Assembly (NCBI GenBank): GCA_963832355.1
Contig: CAWHTX010000013.1
Coordinates: 186,001 to 250,000 of the forward strand
From: DATFVA01 sp963832355
GTDB taxonomy: Bacteria > Bacteroidota > Ignavibacteria > Ignavibacteriales > Ignavibacteriaceae
Length of the DNA: 64,000 bases
Direction: 5' to 3'
Shown here: piece after piece, positions 55,752-64,000 of the stretch
How positions within the stretch are numbered: position 1 is the stretch's first letter
Layout: every line of letters begins with the position of its first letter
Notes under the pieces: generated by a model
What the model saw: the letters and a program-made list of their open reading frames with translations, nothing else
Database searches by the model: none
What the model was told of the DNA's origin: nothing
Program-made: the position numbers and the translations under genes

Positions 55752-57122
55752 TGTTTAGGAATATACATAGAGTACATTTTGTAGGAATTGGCGGCATCGG
55801 AATGAGTGGTCTTGCTGAGATACTCCTCAGTCAGGGTTTTGAAGTTTCAGGATCCGACAGAGCACTAACAGAAATTACGGATCACCTTTCCAAACTGGGA
55901 ATTACTATTTATGAAGGACATTCGCCGGAAAATCTTAAAGACGTGGATGTGCTGGTATACTCATCCGCGGTAACGGTAGATAACCCGGAAGTAAAAGCCG
56001 CCGTTGAAAGAAAGATTCCTGTTATAAAGCGCGCGGAAATGCTGGCGGAATCGATGAGGATGAAATACGGAATAGGTATTGCCGGAACACACGGAAAAAC
56101 AACAACTACGTCTATGGTTGGCCTGACTCTGACCGAGGGAAATATTGATCCCACCATTATAGTAGGAGGAAAGCTCAGCGGACTAGGCGGCACGAATGCA
56201 AGGTTGGGACACGGTGAATTTATTGTTGTAGAAGCAGATGAATTTGACAGGACCTTCTTAAAACTGACCCCGACTATAGCTGCAATAACAACCCTTGAAA
56301 GTGAACACCTTGATACTTATAAGGATCTCGTCGATATCCAGTCTGCCTTCACTGAGTTTGCCAATAAAGTTCCGTTTTATGGATTCGTGGTACTCTGTCT
56401 GGACGAGCCTGGTCTTCAGGATATCATTCCTACAATAAATAAGAAGATCATTACCTACGGGTTAACCCCGCAGGCGGATGTAAGGGCAGTTGACATTACC
56501 CATAAACAGTTTTCCAGTGAATTTACAGTTAAATATAAAGGCAAGGAGCTCGGACGACTGAAGCTGAACATTCCCGGGTGTTCATAATGTTAAGAATGCA
56601 CTTGTTGCAGTAATTATAGCGAAAGAGCTCGAGATAGAATTCCCCGTGATTAAGAAAGCTTTGGAATCATTCTCCGGTGTATATAGAAGATTTGAAATAA
56701 AGTATAACAAAGAGATCCTTGTTGTTGATGATTACGCACATCACCCGACTGAAACGAGTGCAACACTTGCCGGGATAAGAGCAGGGTGGGACAGAAGGCT
56801 GATCGCCGTATTCCAGCCCCATCTATACTCCCGGACGAGAGATTTTTACCAGGAATTCGGGAGGAGTTTTCTTAATTCCGATATCTTCATCTGCACTGAT
56901 GTTTATCCTGCCCGTGAAGAACCGATTCCGGGAGTATCGGGTGAGCTCATTGCCAATGCAGCGAAAAAATTCGGACATAAAAATGTTATGTACGTACCTG
57001 ATAAAAAGGATGTGCCCTCAGTATTAAATGAATTAAAGCAGGAAAGTGATATTATAATAACCATGGGTGCCGGAGATATCTGGAAATTCGGCGAAGAATT
57101 TATAAGGATGATAAAGAATTGA
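55751..57122 (+). CDS. murC: UDP-MurNAc:L-alanine ligase MurC, interrupted by a +1 frameshift
   Basis: Joined product about 456 residues, as expected for MurC. The first frame has HFVGIGGIGMSGLAEIL, the ATP site IAGTHGKTTTTSMVG, EADEFDRTFLKL and TTLESEHLD, and ends LNIPG-C-S at the TAA 56585-56587. The next frame resumes exactly with the family's H-N-V-x-N-A-L (HNVKNALVAVIIA), then VDDYAHHPTE, FQPHLYSRTRDF and DVYPAREEP. One extra base near 56579-56584 (for example the TT at 56581-56582) accounts for it. MurC is normally essential, so an error in the sequence is the likely reason. It overlaps ftsQ by 4 bp. Confidence 0.9.
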
Positions 57123-57893
57123 AGACAGAAACCAGGAGTAAAATATTAGGTCTTCTGCTGTTTGTAATATTAACAGTCTGGATTATTTATCTCTCCTTAT
57201 CTGTGCAGCGACCGGAAATTGATGAACAAATAAAATCAATTACCATTACCGGCAACAGCCTTCTTAACGAAAATGATTACCTGGCGTATGCAAAACTAAA
57301 TGGAAATACGATTCCGGAAGATGTTACACTTCCTATAATAAAATCCAGACTCGAAAAACATCCTTATATAAAAAGAGCTGATGTTGAGTTCAGCGGCAAT
57401 AATGAAGTTCACATTAACCTGAATGAGAAGAGAATAAAGGCAGTGCTGGTGAGTGACAACAAGTTATTTCTTGCAACGAATAATTTTGAGATACTGCCTT
57501 TTATCCAGAATACCAAAATTTCGAATATGCCCGTTGTTACAAATCTGAGTAATGATATTCTCTATAAAGGCAAACGAGATATTAAAAACTCCGGGATTGG
57601 TGGAAGCGTTCAGGATCATGGATGCAGCGGATCTTACCGGGGGAGGACTTTCAAAAACTCTGTCAGAGATCAATCTTAGAAACGGCGGAGATATAATATT
57701 ACTGTTCTCCGGTATAAAGCCACCTGTAATCCTGGGCAAAGGCAATACGACAAAAAAAATATATACCTTTAATCAATTGGTCAATAATGATGACGCAGAT
57801 AAAGCAATGGTGATGAACAGCTCTTATGTTGACCTTAGGTTTAACAATGAAATTTTTCTCGGTAATTATGATAAAACGGATTTAACTGAATGA
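57119..57893 (+). CDS. ftsQ: Cell-division protein FtsQ, interrupted by a +1 frameshift
   Basis: A bitopic divisome protein. The first frame starts with a basic N-terminus and membrane helix (LGLLLFVILTVWIIYLSL), then the POTRA-like strand IKSITITGNSLLNENDYL and the FtsQ domain (HPYIKRADVEF, NEVHINLNEKRIKAVL). From about 57575 the frame one base on continues EILKTPGLVEAFRIM, LRNGGDIILLFSG and YVDLRFNNEIFLGNYD to the TGA overlapping ftsA. The joined product is about 257 residues. An extra A in the AAA at 57572-57574 explains the shift. The start codon is the TTG at 57119. Confidence 0.85.
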
Positions 57894-59137
57894 GAAAAGA
57901 AATTATAGCGGGACTTGATTTAGGAACCACGAAAGTCTGTGCGGTGATAGCAGAGAAACTGGATGAAAGTAAATTTGATATACTGGGATTCGGCGTTGCT
58001 CCATCAGAAGGACTCCATAAAGGACTGGTCGCAAATATCGGGAAAACCGCTGAAGCAATAAGGAGTGCAGTTTCGATAGCATCAAACAGGGCTGGCTTTG
58101 AAGTTACTCATGTAAATGTCGGTGTCGCCGGCGAACACATCACCAGTATGCGGCACAGGAATTATGTTACAATAAGCGGTGAGGACAGAGAGATAACTAA
58201 AGCGGACCTGGAAAGACTGGAAAATGATGTCCGCACTATACACATACCTTCAGACCGTCAGATCCTTCATATTATTCCGGAGGAATTCTCGATTGATCAT
58301 CAGCCGGGGATTGAGAATCCGATTGGTATGTCGGGCTCACGCCTCGAAGCTACGAATCACATCGTACTTGCTTCAATTCCGGCAATACAGAACATTCGGA
58401 AATCTGTAGAGCGGGCAGGACTTCATGTTCGGGATTATATACTTCAGCCGATTGCCTCAAGTACCTCTGTGCTGGAAGAAAGTGAGAAAGATTTAGGTGT
58501 GGCCCTGATCGATATAGGCGGCGGTACAACCGATATAGCGATCTTTCATAATAAAGCGATAAAGCATTCCAAGGTAATTGGTGTAGCAGGGAACCAGGTT
58601 ACCAATGATATCAGAGAATCACTTGGAGTAGTAACTGAAGAAGCAGAAAAGCTTAAGAAGGACTATGGATATGCAACTGAAAATGCAATAATCAAAGATG
58701 AAGATATACTTATTAAAGGTGTAGGTGCAAGGGGAAATACGAAGATACCGATAAGTCTGCTTACCCAGATTATCAGTCTGAGAATGAGGGAATTGTTTAT
58801 CCTGGTTGATAATGAAATCAGGAGTGCAGGATTTAAGAATAAAATAAAAGCCGGTATCGTGTTGACCGGGGGCGGATCTCTGCTTAAGGGATGTTCAGAA
58901 CTGGCGGAAGAAGTATTCGGACTTCCTACCAGGATGGGAGTTCCGCAGGAATTGGGTGCAGGACTTTCTAACGAGATCGAGAGTCCTGAATTTGCAACCG
59001 TTGCAGGTTTGATCCGGGGCATACCCGGAGGGAAGTCGAGTGAATACCAGGGATTGATCAGAGCTAAAAAACAAAAGAATAAAAATAAAATATCCCTGAT
59101 TGTAAAAAGAGTTCAACAGTTTTTTGATGAATTATAA
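57890..59137 (+). CDS. ftsA: Cell-division actin-like protein FtsA
   Basis: 415 residues, normal length. Actin-fold phosphate motif IIAGLDLGTTKVCAVIAE starts at residue 5. The SHS2/1C domain follows (HVNVGVAGEHITSM). The second phosphate motif is ALIDIGGGTTDIAIF, and the adenosine motif GIVLTGGGSLLKG. The C-terminus is basic with an amphipathic end (KISLIVKRVQQFFDEL) that would bind the membrane and tether FtsZ. It overlaps ftsQ by 4 bp and is 18 bp from ftsZ. Confidence 0.96.
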   Translation: MRKEIIAGLDLGTTKVCAVIAEKLDESKFDILGFGVAPSEGLHKGLVANIGKTAEAIRSAVSIASNRAGFEVTHVNVGVAGEHITSMRHRNYVTISGEDREITKADLERLENDVRTIHIPSDRQILHIIPEEFSIDHQPGIENPIGMSGSRLEATNHIVLASIPAIQNIRKSVERAGLHVRDYILQPIASSTSVLEESEKDLGVALIDIGGGTTDIAIFHNKAIKHSKVIGVAGNQVTNDIRESLGVVTEEAEKLKKDYGYATENAIIKDEDILIKGVGARGNTKIPISLLTQIISLRMRELFILVDNEIRSAGFKNKIKAGIVLTGGGSLLKGCSELAEEVFGLPTRMGVPQELGAGLSNEIESPEFATVAGLIRGIPGGKSSEYQGLIRAKKQKNKNKISLIVKRVQQFFDEL

Positions 59138-59155
59138 ATTCTATAGGAGGTAACT

Positions 59156-60439
59156 ATGTCGCGATTTGCAACTATTGACAAAAGCAAACCTATGTCCGCT
59201 ATTTTGAAAGTAGTTGGTGTCGGCGGAGGCGGCTGTAATGCTATTGAAAGCATGATCGCACGCGGGCTGAGCGGAGTGGAATATGTTGCTGTTAATACGG
59301 ATGCGCAGGTACTTAACGGCAGCAGTGCTACTCATAAGATCCAGTGTGGCGGGAGTATTACCAGGGGACTGGGAGCAGGAGCAGATCCTAACGTCGGAAG
59401 GAAATCATTAGAAGAAGACAGGGAGAAATTATCCGAAGTCCTTAGCGGAAGCGATATGGTTTTCGTTACGGCAGGAATGGGCGGCGGTACCGGAACAGGC
59501 GGAGCTCCTGTAGTTGCTTCGATAGCCAAAAGCATCGGCGCCCTGGTAGTCGGCATCGTTACCAAGCCTTTCCGCTGGGAAGGGAAGAAGCGTATGCTGA
59601 ATGCAGAACAGGGAATCCAGGATCTGAAAAATCATGTCGATAGTCTCATAGTTATCCCCAACGAGAGACTGCTGAACATTCTCGATAAAGGCGTTAATGC
59701 GTTCGCTGCCTTTGATAAACCGAATGAAGTATTATACGAAGCTACCCGCGGTATTGCTGATATTATCACTGTTGAAGGATTGATAAACGTCGACTTTGCT
59801 GATGTGAGGTCGGTAATGAATCAGAGCGGTGATGCACTGATGGGATGCGGAATTGCGAGCGGCGAGAACCGCGCGATAGAGGCAGCACAGAAAGCTATCT
59901 CAAGTCCTCTCCTGGAAGGTGTTAATATCAAGGGTGCCAAGAGCGTACTCCTTAACGTTACCGGTTCAAGCAATCTGACTATGCAGGAAATAAACGACGG
60001 CAACAATGTTATCTTCGAAGCTGCCGGTGAGGAAGCGAATGTAATATTCGGCTGTGTACAGAAAGAAGATATGAACGATTACGTATCTTACACAGTAATT
60101 GCAACAGGCTTCGATTCGGCGCACCAGGTACATGCAAAGAAATCATTTTCAATCGCACCTCCTAAAATGAAAGAAGAAGACACTTTCCGCGGAGGATTTA
60201 ATTTCCTTGAGTCAAATGACGAGATAGATAAAGAGGATCTGGAAATTCCCACGATCTACAGGGTAAAAAGTCCTAAATCTAATATTGAAGAAAAAGAGGA
60301 GGAAGAAACTCCACGGAGCGGATTCGAGTTTGATGCATCGCGTTACAGCTGGTCAAAAGAAAAGGCTCAGAAGAAAGAAGAAAAAGAGAACGATGATGAT
60401 GAAGACAGCTCCTCATTCTTACGTATGATAATGGATTAA
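59156..60439 (+). CDS. ftsZ: Cell-division tubulin homologue FtsZ
   Basis: 427 residues. GTP-binding motifs are VGVGGGGCNAIESM (21-34) and the tubulin signature AGMGGGTGTGGAP (106-118), with T7-loop NVDFADVRSVM intact. The C-terminal linker from about 330 is acidic and Lys/Glu-rich, ending in the peptide SSSFLRMIMD, which stands where the conserved D-I-P-x-F-L-R peptide normally binds FtsA; only the F-L-R core is kept. TATAGGAGG precedes the ATG. It is the last gene of the cluster. Confidence 0.96.
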   Translation: MSRFATIDKSKPMSAILKVVGVGGGGCNAIESMIARGLSGVEYVAVNTDAQVLNGSSATHKIQCGGSITRGLGAGADPNVGRKSLEEDREKLSEVLSGSDMVFVTAGMGGGTGTGGAPVVASIAKSIGALVVGIVTKPFRWEGKKRMLNAEQGIQDLKNHVDSLIVIPNERLLNILDKGVNAFAAFDKPNEVLYEATRGIADIITVEGLINVDFADVRSVMNQSGDALMGCGIASGENRAIEAAQKAISSPLLEGVNIKGAKSVLLNVTGSSNLTMQEINDGNNVIFEAAGEEANVIFGCVQKEDMNDYVSYTVIATGFDSAHQVHAKKSFSIAPPKMKEEDTFRGGFNFLESNDEIDKEDLEIPTIYRVKSPKSNIEEKEEEETPRSGFEFDASRYSWSKEKAQKKEEKENDDDEDSSSFLRMIMD

Positions 60440-60482
60440 TTTGCGGAATCTGTTGTGACAAGGGAGATCGTTTAAGTCGGGA

Positions 60483-60698
60483 TTATTCGTCGAGGGGACG
60501 GCTCTCGGCAAACGCGTTATTCTCGATATCCTTTGTAATTATGATCCTGTTCGGTCTGCAGCAGATTCTGCAATCTTCTACGAAGTCCTGCTTGCCTTCC
60601 ACCGTTAAATCCACCCAAACGCTGTTTTTAACTCCGCAGTACTGGCATGTCCATACGAAGTCGTCGTCGGTTTGAAACGATTCGGGTTCTTCTTCCAT
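60483..60698 (-). CDS. CPXCG-type cysteine-rich zinc protein
   Basis: 71 residues. A four-cysteine zinc ribbon is visible: TCQYCGVKNSVWVDLTVEG, then FVEDCRICCRPNRIII. This C-x-x-C-G ... E-D-C-x-x-C-C-x-P pattern is that of small CPXCG-motif proteins; here the first Pro is Gln. The N-terminus is acidic (MEEEPESFQTDDD). Function unknown. It converges on ftsZ with 43 bp between stops. Confidence 0.85.
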   Translation of the reverse strand: MEEEPESFQTDDDFVWTCQYCGVKNSVWVDLTVEGKQDFVEDCRICCRPNRIIITKDIENNAFAESRPLDE

Positions 60699-60873
60699 AA
60701 CTCACCTGAAAAGTATAATTTAAGCTCACTATATTGTAAGTGTTTCCTGATTTAGAGTCAAATACTAAATTTTGTTTGTGTCCGTTTTGTAGATACTATT
60801 CCCAATTCCCAACCGCCGCCAGGCTGCATTCACACAAAGGTTCCCACTTGATTTTTAATTCTCTGTAATTTAT

Positions 60874-60899
60874 ATATAGTGTTCAAATGTACACTATAT
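60874..60899 (+). promoter_or_regulatory. Perfect palindrome (9-8-9) at the start of the DnaE-like gene
   Basis: ATATAGTGT (60874-60882), 8-bp spacer TCAAATGT, ACACTATAT (60891-60899). It ends one base before the ATG at 60901. The GTGT-N8-ACAC geometry is that of a dimeric repressor site and has the N8 spacing of LexA boxes of the CTGT-N8-ACAG type, but the regulator is not identified. Confidence 0.6.
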
Positions 60900-60900
60900 T

Positions 60901-62583
60901 ATGCCCGAAAATAATGCAAATACGGTCGATTTTCTAACTTACCAGGTTCCGCCCGAATGGCGGGAAGGGGTAAGACTGCACTCGCTTCTGCCCCCGATCC
61001 CGAGAAATACCCGCAATATCCGCTTCGATATATTTGATTTTGAGATGCTGTTCAACGATGAGAAGACGAAGGAGCTTCTGCGGAGGGGACAGACAATCGG
61101 GTGCTTCTATATCGAATCGCCGGGGATGCGCTCGCTTCTGCGTCGGCTGGATGTTGAAACTTTTGAGATGCTCACAGCGGCAAGCTCTATTATTCGTCCC
61201 GGTGTAGCCGAAAGCGGGATGATGCAGGAGTTCCTTGCGCGGCACAAAGACCCGTCGCGCCGGAAGTACCTCATCCCTGAAATGGAAGTGCATCTTGGGG
61301 AAACCTACGGTGTGATGATTTACCAGGAGGATGTAATTAAGGTTGCGCATCATGTTGCGGGACTAACGCTGGAGGAAGCCGATCTCCTGAGAAGGGCAAT
61401 GAGCGGCAAGATGCGTTCGCACGAAGCAATGAAAGAGATAACCGATAAGTTTTTTGTTTCCTGTCTCGCCAAGGGGCACAGTAAAGAGACCGCAAATGAA
61501 TTGTGGCGGCAGATCGAATCATTCGCGGGGTATTCCTTCTGCAAAGCGCACAGTGCTTCCTTCGCACTCCTCTCTTACCAGGTTGCCTACCTTAAGGCGA
61601 ACTACCCGGCAGAGTTTATGGCTAATGTGCTTAATAACGGCGGGGGATTTTATTCATCGGCTGTGTATATATGGGAAGCAAAAAGGATGGGATTGAAAAC
61701 AGAACTTCCCTCAATAAACCACAGTGTTTATGAATATATCGGGAGAGGGAAGACCATACGCATAGGACTGATGGCCGTAAAGAATTTATCGTATTCTTCA
61801 ATTGAAAGAATTGTTGAGGAAAGGAAGAATAACGGAAGGTATGTTTCGCTGGCTGATTTCCTGGTGAGGACGGAAGTAGGGTATGAAGAAACGGCAACTT
61901 TAATTAAGTGCGGGGCGATGGGATGCTTCAGGCAGACACGTCCCGAGCTGCTTCGTCTTCTTGATATCTATATTCACCGCAGGAAACTCCTGGACCATAC
62001 AGCCAACGATCTTTTTATGAATGAAACCTACGCGCTTGAGGAAGAAGTTAAGACAAACATAAACTTCAGTGCAGCCGAGATGTGCCGCACCGAGTATGAG
62101 ACGTTCAATTATATGATAACCCGCCACCCTCTCTATTTTTATAAAGAATGGGCGAATGATCCTTCAATCACAAAGGCGAAGGATAAGGAAAAATACCGCG
62201 GCAGGAAGGTAAAGATGATAGGCTGGTATATGACCTCGAAAAGAATAAGAACGAAGAAAGGGGATATAATGAAGTTCCTTTCGCTTGAAGATATGACGGG
62301 GACATTTGAAGCAGTCATATTTCCGAATGTGTACTACCGCTGCGCGGAGCTTACAATGTCGATGGGTCCATATCTGATTGAAGGAGTAATTGACAGCGAA
62401 GATGCTAATAACATTATAGTAGAAAAGCTTGAAGTACTATCATCTATTGCCATAAGAGAAAGCATACAGAAAGACAGCGTAGACCACAACTACTACGGCG
62501 ACGAAGAAAAAGTAACCGAAGAAGACTTCCGCCTCGTCAGCTCCCTCGGCAAAGAGAAGCTCAGGCAGGCTTATGCAGGATAG
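60901..62583 (+). CDS. Stand-alone C-terminal half of a DNA polymerase III alpha (DnaE)-type protein
   Basis: 560 residues matching DnaE from just after its catalytic palm: QTIGCFYIESPGMRSLLRRL near 71 corresponds to the VFQLESPGMR region, followed by RPGVAESGMMQEFL, GETYGVMIYQEDVIKVAHHVAG, AGYSFCKAHSASFALLSYQVAYLKANYPAEFMA (fingers), a helix-hairpin-helix region and an OB-fold (KVKMIGWYMTSKRIRTKKG, FEAVIFPNVYYRC). The PHP domain and all three catalytic aspartates of E. coli DnaE (D401, D403, D555) would lie upstream and are absent; the 200 bp upstream are non-coding. The frame is intact. It is either a truncated relic or a split or accessory polymerase part. Confidence 0.85.
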   Translation: MPENNANTVDFLTYQVPPEWREGVRLHSLLPPIPRNTRNIRFDIFDFEMLFNDEKTKELLRRGQTIGCFYIESPGMRSLLRRLDVETFEMLTAASSIIRPGVAESGMMQEFLARHKDPSRRKYLIPEMEVHLGETYGVMIYQEDVIKVAHHVAGLTLEEADLLRRAMSGKMRSHEAMKEITDKFFVSCLAKGHSKETANELWRQIESFAGYSFCKAHSASFALLSYQVAYLKANYPAEFMANVLNNGGGFYSSAVYIWEAKRMGLKTELPSINHSVYEYIGRGKTIRIGLMAVKNLSYSSIERIVEERKNNGRYVSLADFLVRTEVGYEETATLIKCGAMGCFRQTRPELLRLLDIYIHRRKLLDHTANDLFMNETYALEEEVKTNINFSAAEMCRTEYETFNYMITRHPLYFYKEWANDPSITKAKDKEKYRGRKVKMIGWYMTSKRIRTKKGDIMKFLSLEDMTGTFEAVIFPNVYYRCAELTMSMGPYLIEGVIDSEDANNIIVEKLEVLSSIAIRESIQKDSVDHNYYGDEEKVTEEDFRLVSSLGKEKLRQAYAG

Positions 62584-62595
62584 CTATTTGTGACC

Positions 62596-62622
62596 TGTCA
62601 ATCTGAACTTGTTTCAGATTCT
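62596..62622. repeat. REP-like short palindromic repeat, copy 3
   Basis: TGTCAATCTGAACTTGTTTCAGATTCT, with arms AATCTGAA and TTCAGATT. It lies 13 bp after the DnaE-like gene. Confidence 0.78.
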
Positions 62623-62634
62623 CAAAACCTCAAG

Positions 62635-62661
62635 TGTCATTCTGAATTTATTTCAGAATCT
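62635..62661. repeat. REP-like short palindromic repeat, copy 4
   Basis: Same unit as copy 1 (TGTCATTCTGAATTTA-TTTCAGAATCT), in tandem with copy 3 as copies 1 and 2 are in tandem. Confidence 0.8.
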
Positions 62662-62670
62662 CAAGGGTCA

Positions 62671-63168
62671 TTACTTCATATTGACAAACTGTGTCGGGAA
62701 ATCCAGTTCCGCATCTTTTACCATCTGAATAACCGCCTGCAGGTCATCTATCTTAGGTGCCTGAACCCTTACCTGTTCATCCTGGATCTGGGCATTAACC
62801 TTAAGCTTGGAGTCCTTGATCATCTTAGTGATCTTCTTTGCATTATCCTTCGAGATGCCGCTTTGAAGATCGATGATTTGTTTTAGCCTTCCTCCTGCCG
62901 CCGGTTCGGGCTCATTCATTTTTAAAGCTTTAATCGAAATCCCCCTGCGGATGAACTTTGTCTGAAGAATATCAATGCTGGCTTTTAAAGAATAGTCATC
63001 TTTTGTATTAATGGAAATCTGCTTATCTTTTTTGTTAAGATCCATCGATGTATTAGAATCCTTCAGGTCATATCTCTGGTGAATCTCCTTCAGTGCCTGG
63101 TTAACAGCATTATCCGCTTCCTGCAGATCAATTTCCGAAACAATATCAAATGAATGGTTCTGTGCCAT
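62671..63168 (-). CDS. yajQ: YajQ-family nucleotide-binding protein
   Basis: 165 residues from the ATG at 63168, preceded by GAGGA; the frame is open further upstream, but the extra part is not YajQ-like. The start MAQNHSFDIVSEIDLQEADNAV, the QRYDLKDSNTSMDLN strand, the GGRLKQIIDLQSGISKDNAKKI centre and the end LQAVIQMVKDAELDFPTQFVN cover the whole family. It has two ferredoxin-like domains. Members bind nucleotides, and some bind cyclic di-GMP. It is alone on the minus strand. Confidence 0.93.
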   Translation of the reverse strand: MAQNHSFDIVSEIDLQEADNAVNQALKEIHQRYDLKDSNTSMDLNKKDKQISINTKDDYSLKASIDILQTKFIRRGISIKALKMNEPEPAAGGRLKQIIDLQSGISKDNAKKITKMIKDSKLKVNAQIQDEQVRVQAPKIDDLQAVIQMVKDAELDFPTQFVNMK

Positions 63169-63434
63169 TTGTAAATCCTCATTTAGCTTATAATTAAGTA
63201 CAAATTTAAGGAACAGGGAGTAGAGTTGAAAATGATGTGATTTGATAATGAAATAATTAAAGAATGTGATCAATATGGATAGAACTGACCTGGTAGAATT
63301 ATACCTTATTACAGATGCCATAAAAAATGATGTAATATTTTCCAAAGAACCTGCTGAAATTGTTCAAATTATTGAAAAAACATAGGTTTTATATGGCATT
63401 TATCTTGATCAAATGAACAAAAACGAAGATTGTT

Positions 63435-63954
63435 ATGCTTAAACTACTAACTGCTTTTTTACTTTTAACTACTTCATCATTTATCCTTATGTCCTGCGGA
63501 ACATACAAATCGAAGTATGCTTACCGCTGGGGCGATGACGGATTAATCTACAATTCCCATAATGATCAGTTGTTTACCGGAACAGTCCTCGACACTGCAG
63601 ATGTAATAATCGAATTCCAGGTTGTCGACGGCAAAAAGAACGGAACATTCCGAACCTATTACCTTGACGGCCAGATAGAAAAAACAGGGTATGTTATCAA
63701 CAACGAAAACATGGGAACCTGGAAATACTATTACCCAAATGGTCAGATAGAAAGTGAAGGCGATTTTGAAAGTAACAAACCTGATGGCAAATGGATCTCA
63801 TATTATCCTGATGGAACCAAGGAAAGCGAAGGAAAATATAGAGACGGAAAACAGGATGGGATCTGGACCTATTATGATGAAACGAGGAGAAATAATAAAC
63901 CAGGTTGTATACCAGGATGGGGACTTTATAGGTCTTCAGAGGAAGTTTGTCTAA
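63435..63954 (+). CDS. MORN-repeat lipoprotein, interrupted by a +1 frameshift
   Basis: A signal peptide with a lipobox (FILMSCG, Cys about 21) and then MORN/YwqK-type repeats: GTFRTYYLDGQIEKTG, GTWKYYYPNGQIESEG, GKWISYYPDGTKESEG, GIWTYYDE. The unshifted frame then runs into an unrelated tail to 63974. The frame one base on continues RGEIINQVVYQDGDFIG, which is the expected next repeat, ending at 63952-63954. One extra A in the AAA at 63880-63882 explains this. Corrected product about 172 residues; MORN proteins mediate envelope or peptide interactions, and the partner is unknown. A hairpin at the window end (GGCTGC...GCAG) is probably its terminator. Confidence 0.75.
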
Positions 63955-64000
63955 TATTTTTACTTAATGATTAACATAAAAAATGGCTGCTCATAGGCAG

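Noticed and set aside
60901..61080. Possible split-intein (cyanobacterial DnaE-c type) at the start of the DnaE half
   Set aside because: The N-terminus has no intein C-terminal block (no His-Asn followed by Cys/Ser) and leads straight into polymerase sequence.
60700..62583. imuA-imuB-dnaE2 mutagenesis cassette
   Set aside because: No imuA or imuB-like gene is adjacent and the DnaE part lacks its N-terminal half.
62590..62886. Open frame of 98 codons starting M-T-C-Q-S-E-L-V-S-D-S-Q
   Set aside because: It is the translation of two REP-like repeats and then antisense to yajQ; the C-H-S-E-F-I-S-E-S-Q string comes from the repeat itself.
63169..63345. 59-residue N-terminal extension of YajQ
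   Set aside because: The extension is not YajQ-like, while GAGGA precedes the ATG at 63168, which gives the normal family length.
63275..63385. 36-codon frame starting M-D-R-T-D-L-V-E-L-Y
   Set aside because: Reads like a possible mini-protein, but has no ribosome-binding sequence or recognised family; too short to support.

Overview
The window looks like a chromosome segment from a member of the Bacteroidota/Ignavibacteriota (Chlorobi-group) lineage. The reasons are several secreted proteins with a type IX secretion C-terminal domain of the YPNPFNP type, a Bacteroidota-like promoter before mraZ, a mS38/AURKAIP1-type mini-protein, a DNPR-type (diaminopimelate) MurE, and dispersed TGTCATTCTGAA...TTCAGAATCT short repeats. 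This placement is inferred from sequence features; no database search was run. I see no prophage, insertion sequence or CRISPR array.

Layout. 1-5928 (minus strand): glycosyltransferase, methyltransferase, then a nucleoside-salvage run cdd-tdk-nupC-punA, then the 5' part of secD cut by the window edge. 6385-13878 (plus): three secreted Asp-box/beta-propeller proteins with T9SS sorting domains; the first two are large paralogues with matching promoter-like elements and hairpin terminators. 13880-17534 (minus): floA, a membrane-anchored protein with a Trp-His heptad repeat, and a UvrD-type helicase, with overlapping ends. 17930-25941 (plus): clpC, pterin dehydratase, a TPR protein, pyrE, an M64 peptidase, a SpoIIE-type phosphatase and an aldehyde dehydrogenase. 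26231-32034: small stress or envelope-type genes, an MgtC/DUF4010 transporter, truA, two membrane proteins and another T9SS protein. 32091-43722: pepF, an IMPDH/GMPR-family enzyme, two S9 peptidases, HU, a zinc-ribbon/TPR protein, the mini-protein, tRNA-Thr(CGT), and an atypical thioredoxin next to trxB. 44049-60439: a complete dcw division and cell-wall cluster (mraZ, rsmH, ftsL, ftsI, murE, murF, mraY, murD, ftsW, murG, an unnamed two-TM protein, murC, ftsQ, ftsA, ftsZ). Its promoter carries a clear MraZ box with a 10-bp period. 60483-64000: a CPXCG zinc protein, a stand-alone C-terminal half of a DnaE-type polymerase behind a perfect 9-8-9 palindrome, paired REP-like repeats, yajQ and a MORN-repeat lipoprotein.

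The most unusual property of the window is that six reading frames are each broken by a net +1 shift: truA, a T9SS protein, an S9 peptidase, murC, ftsQ and a MORN lipoprotein. Most of the shifts sit in a short mononucleotide run, and two hit normally essential genes. This points first to systematic single-base insertions in the sequence or assembly and only second to biology. The affected genes are annotated below across the break. Other points of interest are the catalytic-core-less DnaE half with its operator-like palindrome, the EWH heptad protein between floA and a helicase, the extra gene inside the dcw cluster, and the thioredoxin with a rearranged cysteine motif.
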